DNA from: Aquisphaera giovannonii | GTDB taxonomy: Bacteria; Planctomycetota; Planctomycetia; Isosphaerales; Isosphaeraceae | DNA length: 64,000 nucleotides | Reading direction: 5' to 3' | Assembly (NCBI RefSeq): GCF_008087625.1 | Contig: NZ_CP042997.1 | Span: forward strand, 5,580,001 to 5,644,000 | Shown: in pieces, positions 1-8,389 of the stretch | Numbering within the stretch: the stretch's first letter is position 1 | How the letters are laid out: the number at the start of each line of letters is the position of its first letter | Notes under the pieces: model-generated | Database searches by the model: none | What the model saw: only the letters and a program-made list of their open reading frames with translations | What the model was told of the DNA's origin: nothing | Position numbers and translations under genes: made by a program

Positions 1-122
1 AGTCGTATTCGTGGTGTCCGGGCGTGCTCAAGGCCGTGGCCCCTCGGGTTCCATGACCCATGCCAGGACTCATACTAGACTCTCGGGGACGATCGGAACA
101 GCCGGTCGCCCCTCAATAGCCA

Positions 123-262
123 GCCGGAGCGGGGACTCGGCGGCGACCCTCCCCCTCGTGCGCGGCCAGTGATCCGGGTGGCTGTGGCGGAGCGCAGCGA
201 CGCCGCGGGATCGCGTCGGCCGGCGCGAGCGGCGCGGGCCAACCCCGCGGGCCGGGGCGGTC
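123..262. repeat. Palindromic repeat, family A, copy 1; left arm of an inverted pair
   Basis: This stretch is, on the opposite strand, nearly the same as 2268-2408. Its core begins CCGGGTGGCTGTGGCGGAGC near 174 and runs into GC-rich spacer ending in GGGCCGGGGCGGTC. The match continues outward through a CTGGCCGCGCACGAGGG-type segment. The two copies face each other around the flavoprotein gene at 308-1549. Family A cores also occur at 2231-2358, 2404-2453 and 43498-43618. The first 122 bases of the window show no gene that I can support. Confidence 0.75.
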
Positions 263-307
263 ACTTCGGGTCGGCCGGCCGCCCTGCTGACCTCGGGCCC
301 CTCCGGC

Positions 308-1549
308 CTATCCGCCCCGGGCATCGGTCGCGGGGGGCTCCTGGACCGTCGGCGCCGCCGCGGCGAGGATCTCGCGGCGATCGCGCGTCAGGGGCGGATA
401 GATCCGCTGCCCGTTGATCGCCCGCTTGGTCGCCTTCGCCGCCTCCCCCGTCGCGACGACATGGCGGTCCCATCCCTCGGTGTAGAGGGCGCCCCAGGGA
501 CCCAGGTCCAGCACGGTCACGTACCACGCGATCTGCAGCGGCAGCATCGGCAGGCCAAGGAGGTCGCAGACCACGTTGTGCCCGGCGATCCGCCCCATCG
601 GCCGGCCGTGCTGGCAGGACATGACCGACGCGTGGACATCGTCCATCATCGACCAGGCCGCGTCCCCGGCCGCGAACGCGCCGGCCACCCCCTCGACCCG
701 CATGAACGGGTCGACCGGGATCCGGCCGAAGCGGTCGAGCTCGACCGGGAACAGCCTCGTCAGCGGGCTGGCCCGCATGCCGGCGCACCAGACCACCGTG
801 GCGGCGGGGATCTCCTCGCCGGACCGGAGCGTCAGGCCCGAGGGGCCGACCGCGGCGACGTCGACCCCCAGGCGCGTCTCGATCCCCAGCGCGGCGAGGG
901 CCTCCTCGATGATCGGCCGGGCCGACTCCCCCATGTCCGAGCCAACCCGCGCTCCGCGGTCCGCCAGGATGACGCGGGGGGAGCCGTCCCTCCCGGCCCG
1001 GGCCAGGGCCGTGCGCAGCTTCCCCGGTGCCTCGGCGGCCGTCTCCAGGCCGGTCAGGCCGGCGCCCACGACCACAACCGTGAACAGCCCCGGGACCTCG
1101 GGCCGGGCGGGCAGCGCGTCGATGTGGCGGTTCAGCCGGGCCGCGCCGTCGTAGGTGTCCACGTCGAACGCATGCTCGGCCAGGCCCGGGATGTCCGGCC
1201 GCAGGAGCCGGCTGCCGAGCGCGAAGACGAGGCGATCATACGTCAGGACCTCCGGGCCGTTCGGGGCGGCCAGCGTCACGGCCCGCCCGGCGAAGTCGAT
1301 GCCGGCGACCTCGCCCTCCACGCGGCGGACTCCGGCGGGGCCCAGCACGTCGTCGAGCGGGACCCGGAGCCGGCTCAAGTCCGCCTCGTAATTGCGGACG
1401 CGGATGTTGTGGTACGCGTTGCGATCGACCAGCGTCACCTCCACGGCACCCGCGCCCTGCCCGAGCTCGTCGAGCTTGCGCGCCGCCCCGACCGCGCTCC
1501 AGAGCCCGGCAAATCCGCCCCCCAGGACGAGGACACGCGTGGCGCCCAT
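308..1549 (-). CDS. NDH-2-like NAD(P)/FAD-dependent oxidoreductase
   Basis: A 413-residue flavoprotein of the pyridine-nucleotide-disulphide family, most like type II NADH dehydrogenases, which pass electrons from NADH to quinone without pumping protons. The N-terminus carries the FAD-binding Rossmann motif LGGGFAGLWSA (residues about 7-17). A second dinucleotide motif, VVVVGAGLTGLE, lies near residue 160 and fits NAD(H) binding. An FAD-contact motif AAGDAAW lies near residue 297. No membrane segment is evident, so membrane contact would be peripheral. The ATG at 1549 directly precedes the Rossmann strand, which fixes the start. It is monocistronic and bracketed by inverted repeats. The substrate is not shown by the sequence; a ferredoxin- or sulphide:quinone-type reductase is possible but less likely. 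Confidence 0.8.
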   Translation of the reverse strand: MGATRVLVLGGGFAGLWSAVGAARKLDELGQGAGAVEVTLVDRNAYHNIRVRNYEADLSRLRVPLDDVLGPAGVRRVEGEVAGIDFAGRAVTLAAPNGPEVLTYDRLVFALGSRLLRPDIPGLAEHAFDVDTYDGAARLNRHIDALPARPEVPGLFTVVVVGAGLTGLETAAEAPGKLRTALARAGRDGSPRVILADRGARVGSDMGESARPIIEEALAALGIETRLGVDVAAVGPSGLTLRSGEEIPAATVVWCAGMRASPLTRLFPVELDRFGRIPVDPFMRVEGVAGAFAAGDAAWSMMDDVHASVMSCQHGRPMGRIAGHNVVCDLLGLPMLPLQIAWYVTVLDLGPWGALYTEGWDRHVVATGEAAKATKRAINGQRIYPPLTRDRREILAAAAPTVQEPPATDARGG

Positions 1550-2040
1550 GGAACACCCCGAGATGAGGATCGCTCGCCGCGGAGCGGCTGGCCGTCAAGG
1601 ATCGAATCCGGAGGATATCCGCTCGTGGCACCCTCGCAACAGCCCCTGGGCTCCTCCCTCGCCGCAGTCACATGCCCCCCGTTGCCGCTCCTCCAGGCAT
1701 GCAGGCCCGGCTCGCCGGAGCCGAAAGGTGGCTGGCCCGGTGCGCTGTTCATTCCCCCGCCGGCCGACCCGGAATATGAGGAGCTGGCCTGCCGGATGAA
1801 CGAGATCGAGTCGCGACGACCCATCCCCTCAAGCCGGGCGGAGGCAGCGACCAACGGCCTCGTTGCGGACATCCCGCTCGATGCGGCGACCGGCCGGAGG
1901 CGCGGCCGATGGGTGGCTTTCTTCTGGTTCAACCGGCTGACGTGCACGCCGGGAGTGAGCGACTGTCCCACAAGTCCTGCATCCCAGGCGGCACCTCGTC
2001 GCGACCAGGTTCCGGCAAGAGCAGGGTCCGGATCCGCTTC

Positions 2041-2131
2041 CCCCCTTACGAAGGGGGGATACAGGGGGGTGATCTCGATCGCCTCGGCCCGGATCAATCC
2101 ACCCCCTCTGGCTCCCCCTTCGTAAGGGGGA
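2041..2131. repeat. Palindromic repeat, family B, copy 1
   Basis: The left arm CCCCCTTACGAAGGGGGGAT and the right arm CTCCCCCTTCGTAAGGGGGA flank a central GATCTCGATCGCCTCGGC. The same arms and the same centre, in reverse orientation, occur at 45184-45275. The rest of the 1550-2230 gap holds no gene I can support. Confidence 0.75.
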
Positions 2132-2230
2132 GAACCGGGATCGGCTCGCCTTCTTGAGAGGGATTGCAGGAAGCGTTGCTTATGGGACAGACTCCGAGCG
2201 GGGGATCTCGGAGTCGAGATCGCCGGCCGT

Positions 2231-2358
2231 CCGGGTGGCTGCGGCAGAGCCGGAAGGCGACGCCGCGGGACCGCCCCGGCCCGCGGGGTTGGCCCGCGCC
2301 GCTCGCGCCGGCCGGGGCGATCCCGCGGCGTCGCTGCGCTCCGCCACAGCCACGCGGA
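2231..2358. repeat. Palindromic repeat, family A, copy 2 (complete, both arms)
   Basis: The left arm CCGGGTGGCTGCGGCAGAGC and the right arm GCTCCGCCACAGCCACGCGG are imperfect reverse complements around a GC-rich centre. Bases 2268-2408, covering the right arm and beyond, match 123-262 in inverted orientation. A third single arm follows at 2404-2453. Confidence 0.75.
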
Positions 2359-2403
2359 TCACTGGCCGCGCACGAGGGGGAGGGCCGCCGCCGAGTCTCC
2401 GTT

Positions 2404-2453
2404 CCGGGTGGCTGCGGCAGAGCCGCAGGCGATGCCGCGGGATCGCCCCGGCC
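2404..2453. repeat. Palindromic repeat, family A, single arm
   Basis: One left arm (CCGGGTGGCTGCGGCAGAGC followed by GATGCCGCGGGATCG) sits directly after the complete copy at 2231-2358, with no matching right arm nearby. This looks like a partial or decayed copy. Confidence 0.6.
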
Positions 2454-2555
2454 CGAGATCCATGCCTCGGGCGTCGTGCCGACCCGAACGACCGTGGCGT
2501 CGCGGAAGGGCCCGGACGGCGCGCGCTCCGACCGGATGGGCCGTTCTTTTGCGTC

Positions 2556-3902
2556 TCAATCGAGCGACGCCGGCCGGGGGCCTTCCGGCGTGCCGGGGGG
2601 CCGCTCGGCCAGCCCTCGCGCGAGGGCGAGGTGGGCGATGAGCTCCGCCCGCTTCCCGGCGCGGAGCGCGGCGGCCGGGTGGAGGGTCGCCACGACGTTC
2701 GCCCCGCCGGCGGCGGCCACGACCTCGCCGCGGCGCTCGGCGAACCGGAAGAGCGGCCCGAGCACCGCCCGCGCCGCCGCCGGGCCGAGGCACACCACCG
2801 CGGCCGGCCGGATCGCGGCCAGCTCCGCGAGCAGCCACGGGCGGCACGAGGCGGCCTCGCGGGGCCCGACCCGGGGGCCGTCGCCCGCGGCGCGTTTCAC
2901 CGCCTGCGTCCGGTACACCGCCGCGCGGTCCAGGCCGGCCTCGTCCAGCGCCGCGTCGAGCAGGGCGCCGGCCGCGCCGGCCAGCGGCCGGTCGCCGACC
3001 AGGACCACCCGCGCGCCCGCCGGCCCCTCCCCGAACGCCGGCGGCGAGCCCGGGCCGCACAGGCCGCACGCGGAGCAGCCGCGGGCCGCCGCCCGGAGGC
3101 CGTCGAGGTCGCGTGCGGCCGGCAGGAAGTCGGCGGCCGACCGGGCGCATCCTTCCTGGTGCGCGACCATCTCCGCCACGCGGGCCGGCGCCTCGGCCAG
3201 CAGGTCGGGGATGATGGCGGCCTCCGGGAGCGTCGCCCAGTGCCGCACCGGGAGCTCCTTCTTCATCGCTCGGACCTTGATCCGCGCCGGGTTGAACGTC
3301 GCCCGGTAGTACGTCTTCCACAGGCCCTCCAGCTCGTCCGCCGCGGGCGCGTCCTTCGCCGGCACGCCGGGGCCGAACTGGAGCCCTTCGCCGTCCCACA
3401 GCACCGACTCGTCCGGCGTCAGGATGGACCAGCGCATCTCCGGGAAGCGGCGGGCGAAGAACGGCGAGGCCCGGCGCAGGATGCGGTGGTCCGGCCGGTG
3501 CCAGGCGACGAAGTGCTCGCCGACCGCGCGGAAGCGGACGAACGCGTGCATCTTGTGGACGTCGCGGCGGACGGACTTCTCGGCGTGCAGGAGCCAGCCC
3601 ACGTCGTCGTCGGTGGCGAGGTCGAGCAGGTGCGGCTCGCCGTGGGTGAGCCGCCACAAGGCGCGGTACAGGTGCCCCCACCGCCGCGGGTCGCGGTGGC
3701 ACGCGACCGATTCCGCCAGCGCGACGAACGCCCGGGGCACGCGGAACGCCCCGCCCTCGGGCGCGGCGGGGAGCTCGTCCGCCGCGAACAGGCCGGGCGC
3801 GTTGCCGTCGTCGAAGAGGACGTCGGCCGGGGGCACGCCCGCGGCCAGCAGCACCCGGGCGGCGGTGCGCCAGGCGGCGAAGTCGGGGGCGGAGACGATC
3901 AT
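2556..3902 (-). CDS. UdgX-like uracil-DNA-binding protein fused to a TIGR03915-type DNA-metabolism domain
   Basis: A 448-residue two-part protein. The N-terminal ~250 residues resemble the TIGR03915 family, which is encoded beside a TIGR03916 radical SAM protein and is suspected to act in DNA repair or modification. The C-terminal part resembles UdgX / family 4 uracil-DNA glycosylases: a cysteine cluster GCSACGLC (about 274), GEGPAG (about 287), SCRPWL, VVCLG, and a late motif VATLHPAAALRA. The cysteines fit an Fe-S cluster. The KRRIH loop that marks true UdgX is replaced by KRAAG, so covalent uracil-DNA trapping is doubtful. The ATG at 3902 overlaps the stop of the upstream radical SAM gene (ATGA), indicating translational coupling. 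Confidence 0.75.
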   Translation of the reverse strand: MIVSAPDFAAWRTAARVLLAAGVPPADVLFDDGNAPGLFAADELPAAPEGGAFRVPRAFVALAESVACHRDPRRWGHLYRALWRLTHGEPHLLDLATDDDVGWLLHAEKSVRRDVHKMHAFVRFRAVGEHFVAWHRPDHRILRRASPFFARRFPEMRWSILTPDESVLWDGEGLQFGPGVPAKDAPAADELEGLWKTYYRATFNPARIKVRAMKKELPVRHWATLPEAAIIPDLLAEAPARVAEMVAHQEGCARSAADFLPAARDLDGLRAAARGCSACGLCGPGSPPAFGEGPAGARVVLVGDRPLAGAAGALLDAALDEAGLDRAAVYRTQAVKRAAGDGPRVGPREAASCRPWLLAELAAIRPAAVVCLGPAAARAVLGPLFRFAERRGEVVAAAGGANVVATLHPAAALRAGKRAELIAHLALARGLAERPPGTPEGPRPASLD

Positions 3903-5122
3903 GCGTCGTCCAGGTGGTCGAACAGGGTCGGCTGCACGAGCTTCTTCTTCAGGCCGACCGCGTCGAGGAGGCGCACGGTCGGGTTGTGGTCGCCGGCGAG
4001 CACGAACGGGGCGGCGGCCTTCCAGTTCACCTTCAGCTTGCGCAGGTCGTCGGTCGTCAGCCCGTGGTGCCGGCGGATCGCCAGGATGCGATTGACGTTC
4101 CGCACCCCGACGCCGGGGATGCGCAGGAGCAGCTCGCGGGGGGCGGTATTCACGTCCACCGGGAACCGGTCGCGGTTGGCCAAGGCCCACGCCAGCTTCG
4201 GGTCCATGTCCAGCGCCAGGTTCGCGCCCGGGGCGACCACCTCGGCCACGTCGAAGCCGTAGAAGCGGAGCAGCCAGTCGGCCTGGTACAGCCGGTGCTC
4301 GCGCATCAGCGGCGGGCGGAGCGCGGGCAGCCGGGCGTCGGCGTGCGGGGTCGGGCTGTAGGCCGAGTAATAGACGCGGCGTAGCCGCTGGGTGCGGTAC
4401 AGCTCGTCGGCGGTCGCCAGGATGGTGCCGTCCGCGGTCGGCGTCGCGCCGACGACCATCTGCGTGCTCTGCCCGGCCGGGGCGAACGCCGGCGCCTTCA
4501 GCCCGGCCTTCCGGTCGGCCGCGTGCTCGGCGATCCCCTCGGCCACCACGTTCATCGTGCCGTCGATGTCCTCGCGCGTCTTCTCCGGGGCGAGGAGCTG
4601 CAAGTCCTGGCTCGTCGGCAGCTCGATGTTCGCGCTCAGCCGGTCGGCCCAGAGTCCCGCCTCCGCGACCAGCTCGGCGGACGCGCCGGGGATCAGCTTG
4701 AGGTGGATGTACCCCCCGAACCCGTGGTCCTCGCGCAGCCCGCGGGCGACCGCGACGAGCTGCTCCATCGTGCCGTCCACGCTGCCGACGATGCCGCTGC
4801 TGAGGAACAGCCCCTCGATGTAGTTGCGGCGGTAGAAATCGATGGTGAGGCCGATCACCTCGGCCACGGTGAACCGCGCCCGCGGGGTGTCGCTCGACAC
4901 CCGGTTGACGCAGAACCGGCAGTCGTACACGCAGTAGTTCGTGAGCAGCAATTTGAGCAGCGACACGCACCGGCCGTCGGGCGTGTAGCTGTGGCAGATC
5001 CCCATCCCCTCCGTCGACCCGAGCCGGCTGTCCCGACGCTTCGTGGCGCTCCCGCTGCTCGCGCACGAGGCGTCGTACTTCGCCGCATCGGCCAGGATGT
5101 CGAGCTTTCGGCGGATGTCCAT
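3899..5122 (-). CDS. Putative DNA modification/repair radical SAM protein (TIGR03916-like)
   Basis: A 407-residue radical SAM enzyme. The cluster motif CVYDCRFC has cysteines at residues 64, 68 and 71, the CxxxCxxC pattern that binds the 4Fe-4S cluster and S-adenosylmethionine. A helix-hairpin-helix segment (NTAPRELLLRIPGVGVRNVN, about 323-342) suggests DNA contact. The layout and the coupled partner match the TIGR03916/TIGR03915 pair, for which a role in DNA repair or modification is proposed but the reaction is not established. It is the first gene of the two-gene operon and its stop overlaps the start of the partner. Start chosen at the ATG giving MDIRRKLDIL. Confidence 0.85.
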   Translation of the reverse strand: MDIRRKLDILADAAKYDASCASSGSATKRRDSRLGSTEGMGICHSYTPDGRCVSLLKLLLTNYCVYDCRFCVNRVSSDTPRARFTVAEVIGLTIDFYRRNYIEGLFLSSGIVGSVDGTMEQLVAVARGLREDHGFGGYIHLKLIPGASAELVAEAGLWADRLSANIELPTSQDLQLLAPEKTREDIDGTMNVVAEGIAEHAADRKAGLKAPAFAPAGQSTQMVVGATPTADGTILATADELYRTQRLRRVYYSAYSPTPHADARLPALRPPLMREHRLYQADWLLRFYGFDVAEVVAPGANLALDMDPKLAWALANRDRFPVDVNTAPRELLLRIPGVGVRNVNRILAIRRHHGLTTDDLRKLKVNWKAAAPFVLAGDHNPTVRLLDAVGLKKKLVQPTLFDHLDDA

Positions 5123-5625
5123 GGTATGGCCGCACCGGTTGTTGAAGTGTACTCGCGTTCACAGTACCATGGGGTGGGACGGAGCTCAATGCCGGCGACG
5201 ATCGGCGTGGGTGGGATTGCCGGGGTCATGTCGTCTGTGTGGGTTTGGAAAGATAGGCAATAAGGCTGTGAGAGTCTCTATCCGCCCAGAGACGCTCATG
5301 GCTCACGGAGCGTCTATGACCGAATCCAAAGCGACCGGCCGTGGTCATGAGAACTGTCGGGGGGGCCGAACGGGGCCGGCGGTCGAACGGATTCACCCAG
5401 CTTTGGGCACGGAAGGGGACTCTGATCGCGGACCCTACCCGGACGCCGCTTTCGGGTGGCACACACTGCGAAGTGCTTTTCCAGGTTTCCTATGCTTCCG
5501 GGAAATCGTGCGATGTTCTCGTTTCGGCCCCCCCATTTCGGCCCCCCGATCGATTTGCGTCCCTCTCGTGCCATACTGGAGGGCGAGGACGTGTCCGTCC
5601 GCCGGGCACTCACTAGGCTGAATTC
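5123..5625. other. Intergenic gap without a supported gene
   Basis: About 500 bases between two divergent transcription units. The open frames here look like chance frames in GC-rich DNA. A short direct repeat TTTCGGCCCCCC occurs twice near 5520-5550. I see no clear promoter. Confidence 0.5.
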
Positions 5626-5829
5626 ATGAGTGTCGATGAATTGAAAGCGGCCGTCGCCCAGCTCCCCGCCGAGGAGCTCGATCGCTTCTCGCAATGGTTC
5701 GAGGAGTTCCTGGCCGACGAGTGGGATCGACGGATCGAGGCCGACATCCGGGCCGGCCGCCTCGATGCCGCCGGCCGCCGCGCCGATGAGGACTTCGAGG
5801 CCGGACGCGGCTCGCCGCTCTCGCCGTGA
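5626..5829 (+). CDS. Addiction-module antitoxin, type II toxin-antitoxin
   Basis: A 67-residue acidic protein beginning MSVDELKAAVAQLPAEELD. It matches the pattern of short addiction-module antitoxins of the form DEIKAAVxxLPxxEL...WxxxxDxxIEADIxAGRLD, where WDRRIEADIRAGRLDAAGR is the toxin-binding tail region. Its stop TGA overlaps the GTG start of the next gene, which is typical of a co-translated antitoxin-toxin pair. It should bind and neutralise the product of 5826-6083 and may repress the operon. No DNA-binding fold is evident from the sequence alone. Confidence 0.8.
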   Translation: MSVDELKAAVAQLPAEELDRFSQWFEEFLADEWDRRIEADIRAGRLDAAGRRADEDFEAGRGSPLSP

Positions 5830-6083
5830 ACCACTTCGCCACGCCGGAGTCCTGGTTCCACGATCGCCGGCTCACCGACGAGGCCCGCGAGCTGGCCGAC
5901 CGCAGCTTCGCGATGCTCCAGGCCGACCCGCGCCATCCGTCGCTGCGCCTCAAGCGTGTCGGGAACTTCCGGTCCGCGCGCGTGAGCCTCCGCATCCGCG
6001 CCCTGGCGAGAGAGCGGCCCGACGGCCTGGTCTGGTCCTGGATCGGCCCGCACGACCGTTACGAGCCGTTGATCGCCCAGTAG
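5826..6083 (+). CDS. RelE/ParE-superfamily toxin
   Basis: An 85-residue protein starting with GTG (GTGA overlap with the antitoxin). It shows the usual pattern of small RelE/ParE-like toxins: a helical N-terminus with LADRSFAMLQADPRHPSL, then FRSARVSLRIRALA and LVWSWIGPHDRYEPLI at the C-terminus. Members act either as ribosome-dependent mRNA endonucleases (RelE) or gyrase poisons (ParE), and the sequence does not decide between them. The pair is complete and looks intact, and sits at the edge of an accessory region. Confidence 0.82.
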   Translation: MNHFATPESWFHDRRLTDEARELADRSFAMLQADPRHPSLRLKRVGNFRSARVSLRIRALARERPDGLVWSWIGPHDRYEPLIAQ

Positions 6084-6303
6084 CCCGCGAGGCCGAAGCC
6101 TTCCGGCGTCCCCGAGGCGAACGAGCCGCGTCCCCGTTCGCGCGTTCGACCTCGACTGATTCCGGTGCGGAATACTCGTCTCCCTGGCCGTCCTGGCCGC
6201 GATGATCCTCTGGGTGGCCCGTCCGTTCCGCCGCACACCATCTGAGCCGTGCCTCGTCACGGGGCGAATGGCTTACCTTGGTTTTCCAGAACGCGGGGGC
6301 AAT

Positions 6304-6398
6304 CAGAATGACCCCGTTGGCTCCCCCGTTGGCTCCCTCCCAGAATGACCCCGTTGGCTCCTTCCCGTTGGCTCCCTCAGAATGACCCCGTTGGCTCC
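6304..6398 (-). repeat. GAGCCAACGGGGTCATTCTG repeat cluster, left (three full and two partial copies)
   Basis: Three full copies, read on this strand as CAGAATGACCCCGTTGGCTC, start at 6304, 6341 and 6378. Two short pieces, CCGTTGGCTCCCT, lie between them. The same unit occurs in the opposite orientation in a larger cluster at 11303-11563. The spacing is short and irregular and there is no spacer set, so this is a tandem repeat and not a CRISPR array. Confidence 0.85.
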
Positions 6399-6422
6399 CT
6401 TTGGTCCATGGCGCCCGCTTCC

Positions 6423-7388
6423 TCATCTCTGCGAGCGAGCTCGGACCTTGGCCGCGACCTCGCGGATGGCGTCGATCACCAGCTTCGGCTCCTCGACCTG
6501 GATGGCGTGGCCGGCCTTCCCGGCCACCTTGTGCGAGCTGTCGGTGGAGAGGCCGGGCAGTTTCGCCTGGAGCTCCTGCCAGACCTGTTCCATCCTCTTG
6601 AGGACGTCTTCCTTCAGGTCCGGCACGACCTTCCAGGCGGGATTGTGGGTGAGCACCGCCAGCGGCCTGTCGCCCAGGTCGCGGGCGGCCCTCACCTCCT
6701 CCCAACTCGCGACGACGTCCAGCCCGTCGGGGTTGTCCGAGCGATTGGCGATCCGGGCCGTCAGGAACTTCCGGGCCCGCGCCACGCTCTCGTCCTCGCC
6801 CGGCGCCTCGGCGGGGAAGGCCTCCAGCCACTTCGTGTCCTGATCGACGACGGCCGCGTCCACCAGGACCATGCCCGCGACATCCTCCGGGTACATGTCG
6901 GCGAAGGCCCGGGCGTTCAGGCCGCCGATCGAGTGGGCGACCAGGATGTAGGGACCGGGCACCCCGGCGTTCGCCAGCAGGGCATGAAGGTCCCGGGCGC
7001 AGTCCCGGCTGGTCCGAGGCTTCTTCGGCGCCGGGTCGCTGGTCCCGAGGCCGGCACGGTCGTACAGGCACACCAGGTTCGTCCTCGCGACCTCGTCGCA
7101 GACCGCCTTCCACTCGTCGCTCTCCGCCGCGGGCAGCCCCATGCCGGGCTCGATGACGACCGTCGGGCCGCCCTTGCCCTGGGTGGCCAGCGTGAGCTTG
7201 TAGCCGCCGACGTCGGCCTTCCGCGTCGTCCGAGTCGGGGGAGGATCGTCCGCCCGTGCGGACGCCCAGGACGCCAGGGCCAGGATGCCGAAGGCAGCAA
7301 GCCGCCGGCAGCGGCCCCGTCGGCCGGCCGGATTGCCATGCTCGAGACGAAGGGCGATCATCGGGGTGAGGACTGCGTCGTGGGCCAT
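6423..7388 (-). CDS. Secreted alpha/beta hydrolase
   Basis: A 321-residue alpha/beta-hydrolase. After a basic leader (GRRGRCRRLAAF) comes a hydrophobic signal segment ending ASARA. The fold markers are PTVVIEPGMGLPAAESDEW (oxyanion strand region), NLVCLYDRAGLGTSDP, the nucleophile elbow VAHSIGGL (Ser), then VLVDAAVVDQD and a late GKAGHAIQVEEP that supplies the His. The Ser/Asp/His set looks complete. The start at 7388 is preferred because GGAG lies 7 bases upstream; an ATG at 7361 is the alternative. Its substrate cannot be read. It lies between the left repeat cluster and the HigA-like gene, which is divergent. Confidence 0.8.
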   Translation of the reverse strand: MAHDAVLTPMIALRLEHGNPAGRRGRCRRLAAFGILALASWASARADDPPPTRTTRKADVGGYKLTLATQGKGGPTVVIEPGMGLPAAESDEWKAVCDEVARTNLVCLYDRAGLGTSDPAPKKPRTSRDCARDLHALLANAGVPGPYILVAHSIGGLNARAFADMYPEDVAGMVLVDAAVVDQDTKWLEAFPAEAPGEDESVARARKFLTARIANRSDNPDGLDVVASWEEVRAARDLGDRPLAVLTHNPAWKVVPDLKEDVLKRMEQVWQELQAKLPGLSTDSSHKVAGKAGHAIQVEEPKLVIDAIREVAAKVRARSQR

Positions 7389-7648
7389 GCGAAGTCTCCG
7401 GGGATCAAGGTGAGCCATCGGCGGGGGGCGGACGTCGGCGACGACACCCTGCCCACAGGCAATTCGGTCCCACCCCGGAATCATTTCGCCGCCCGGTCGA
7501 ATTGGGCCCGCCCTCTCGCTCGCCGCAGGAACCAGTGGCCGGAACAATGCGATGCCATGACCGTCCGCCCGCGACCGGATCGGTGGCGAGACCTGCGTCT
7601 CCGGGCAGCCGGCCCGCGAAGGGCGCCCGCAAGAACGGGAGGTGAGCC

Positions 7649-8161
7649 ATGGCCGTCGCGCACGGCGGGACGTCGAAGCCCACGAGGAAGCAGGTGACTC
7701 CGAAGTCCAGGTCCGAGACAAAGCCTTCGCCGCCGGCCGATTCGGCGAGCCCGCGCCCGGTACCGCGGGCCCCCGCGAGCTACTTCTCCCTGGTGGAGGA
7801 ATTCCGGCTCGAACGCATCCGGGACGACGACCATCTCGCCCGTGCCCTGGCGGTGGTCGATCGCTTGATGGCTCGCGACCTCGACGAGGGAGAGCAATCG
7901 TATCTGGACGCGCTGGTCGACCTCATCGAAGTCTACGAGGAGAAGGCCTACCCGATCCCCGCCGCATCGGAGAGCGAAGTCCTTGAGGAACTGATGGGCC
8001 AGCGCAAGCTGACTGAGACGGCGCTGGCGGAGCAGACCGGCATCGCCCAATCCACCATCTCCGACGTCCTGAGGGGCGAGCGGGAGCTCACCAAGGACCA
8101 TGTGGTCACCCTCGCGAAATTCTTCCACGTCTCGCCGCAGGTCTTCCTGCCCGGGACGTGA
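7649..8161 (+). CDS. HigA-like HTH antitoxin/regulator, apparently orphan
   Basis: A 170-residue protein with a C-terminal helix-turn-helix: LMGQRKLTETALAEQTGIAQ, STISDVLRGERELTKDH and VVTLAKFFHVSPQVFLPG, typical of HigA antitoxins of the XRE class. The middle part (LARALAVVDRLMARDLDEGE, QSYLDALVDLIEVYEEKAYP) is the usual HigA N-domain. The first ~45 residues are Pro/Ser-rich and may be an extension from an early start. No HigB toxin frame is visible immediately upstream or downstream, so it could be an orphan or a regulator of the island. It converges on the HerA gene. Confidence 0.8.
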   Translation: MAVAHGGTSKPTRKQVTPKSRSETKPSPPADSASPRPVPRAPASYFSLVEEFRLERIRDDDHLARALAVVDRLMARDLDEGEQSYLDALVDLIEVYEEKAYPIPAASESEVLEELMGQRKLTETALAEQTGIAQSTISDVLRGERELTKDHVVTLAKFFHVSPQVFLPGT

Positions 8162-8389
8162 ATCGCCGACGCGGCGGGGGTCGTCCGTGGGTGTGACTCC
8201 CCGTTGTCAGGGCTGAGTCCGCCAAAGGCCGGCGAAATGAGCTGACCGCAATATCGGTTCCTAACCACCTTGACCTGCCCCAGCTTCGGTGGCTTACCTG
8301 GTGATATAGGAATGTCCCCGTTTCGGTACTCTATCCGGAACGATGTTCTCTTTTGATGTGCGCTGGCCCTGCGGTTGTACTCTGCCGCG

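Noticed and set aside
461-2125. 554-residue plus-strand open frame opposite the flavoprotein gene
   Set aside because: No domain pattern; it is the antisense of a well-supported gene plus repeat DNA.
7197-7648. HigB toxin remnant upstream of the HigA-like gene
   Set aside because: No frame shows the RelE/HigB core; the DNA belongs to the divergent hydrolase and its leader.
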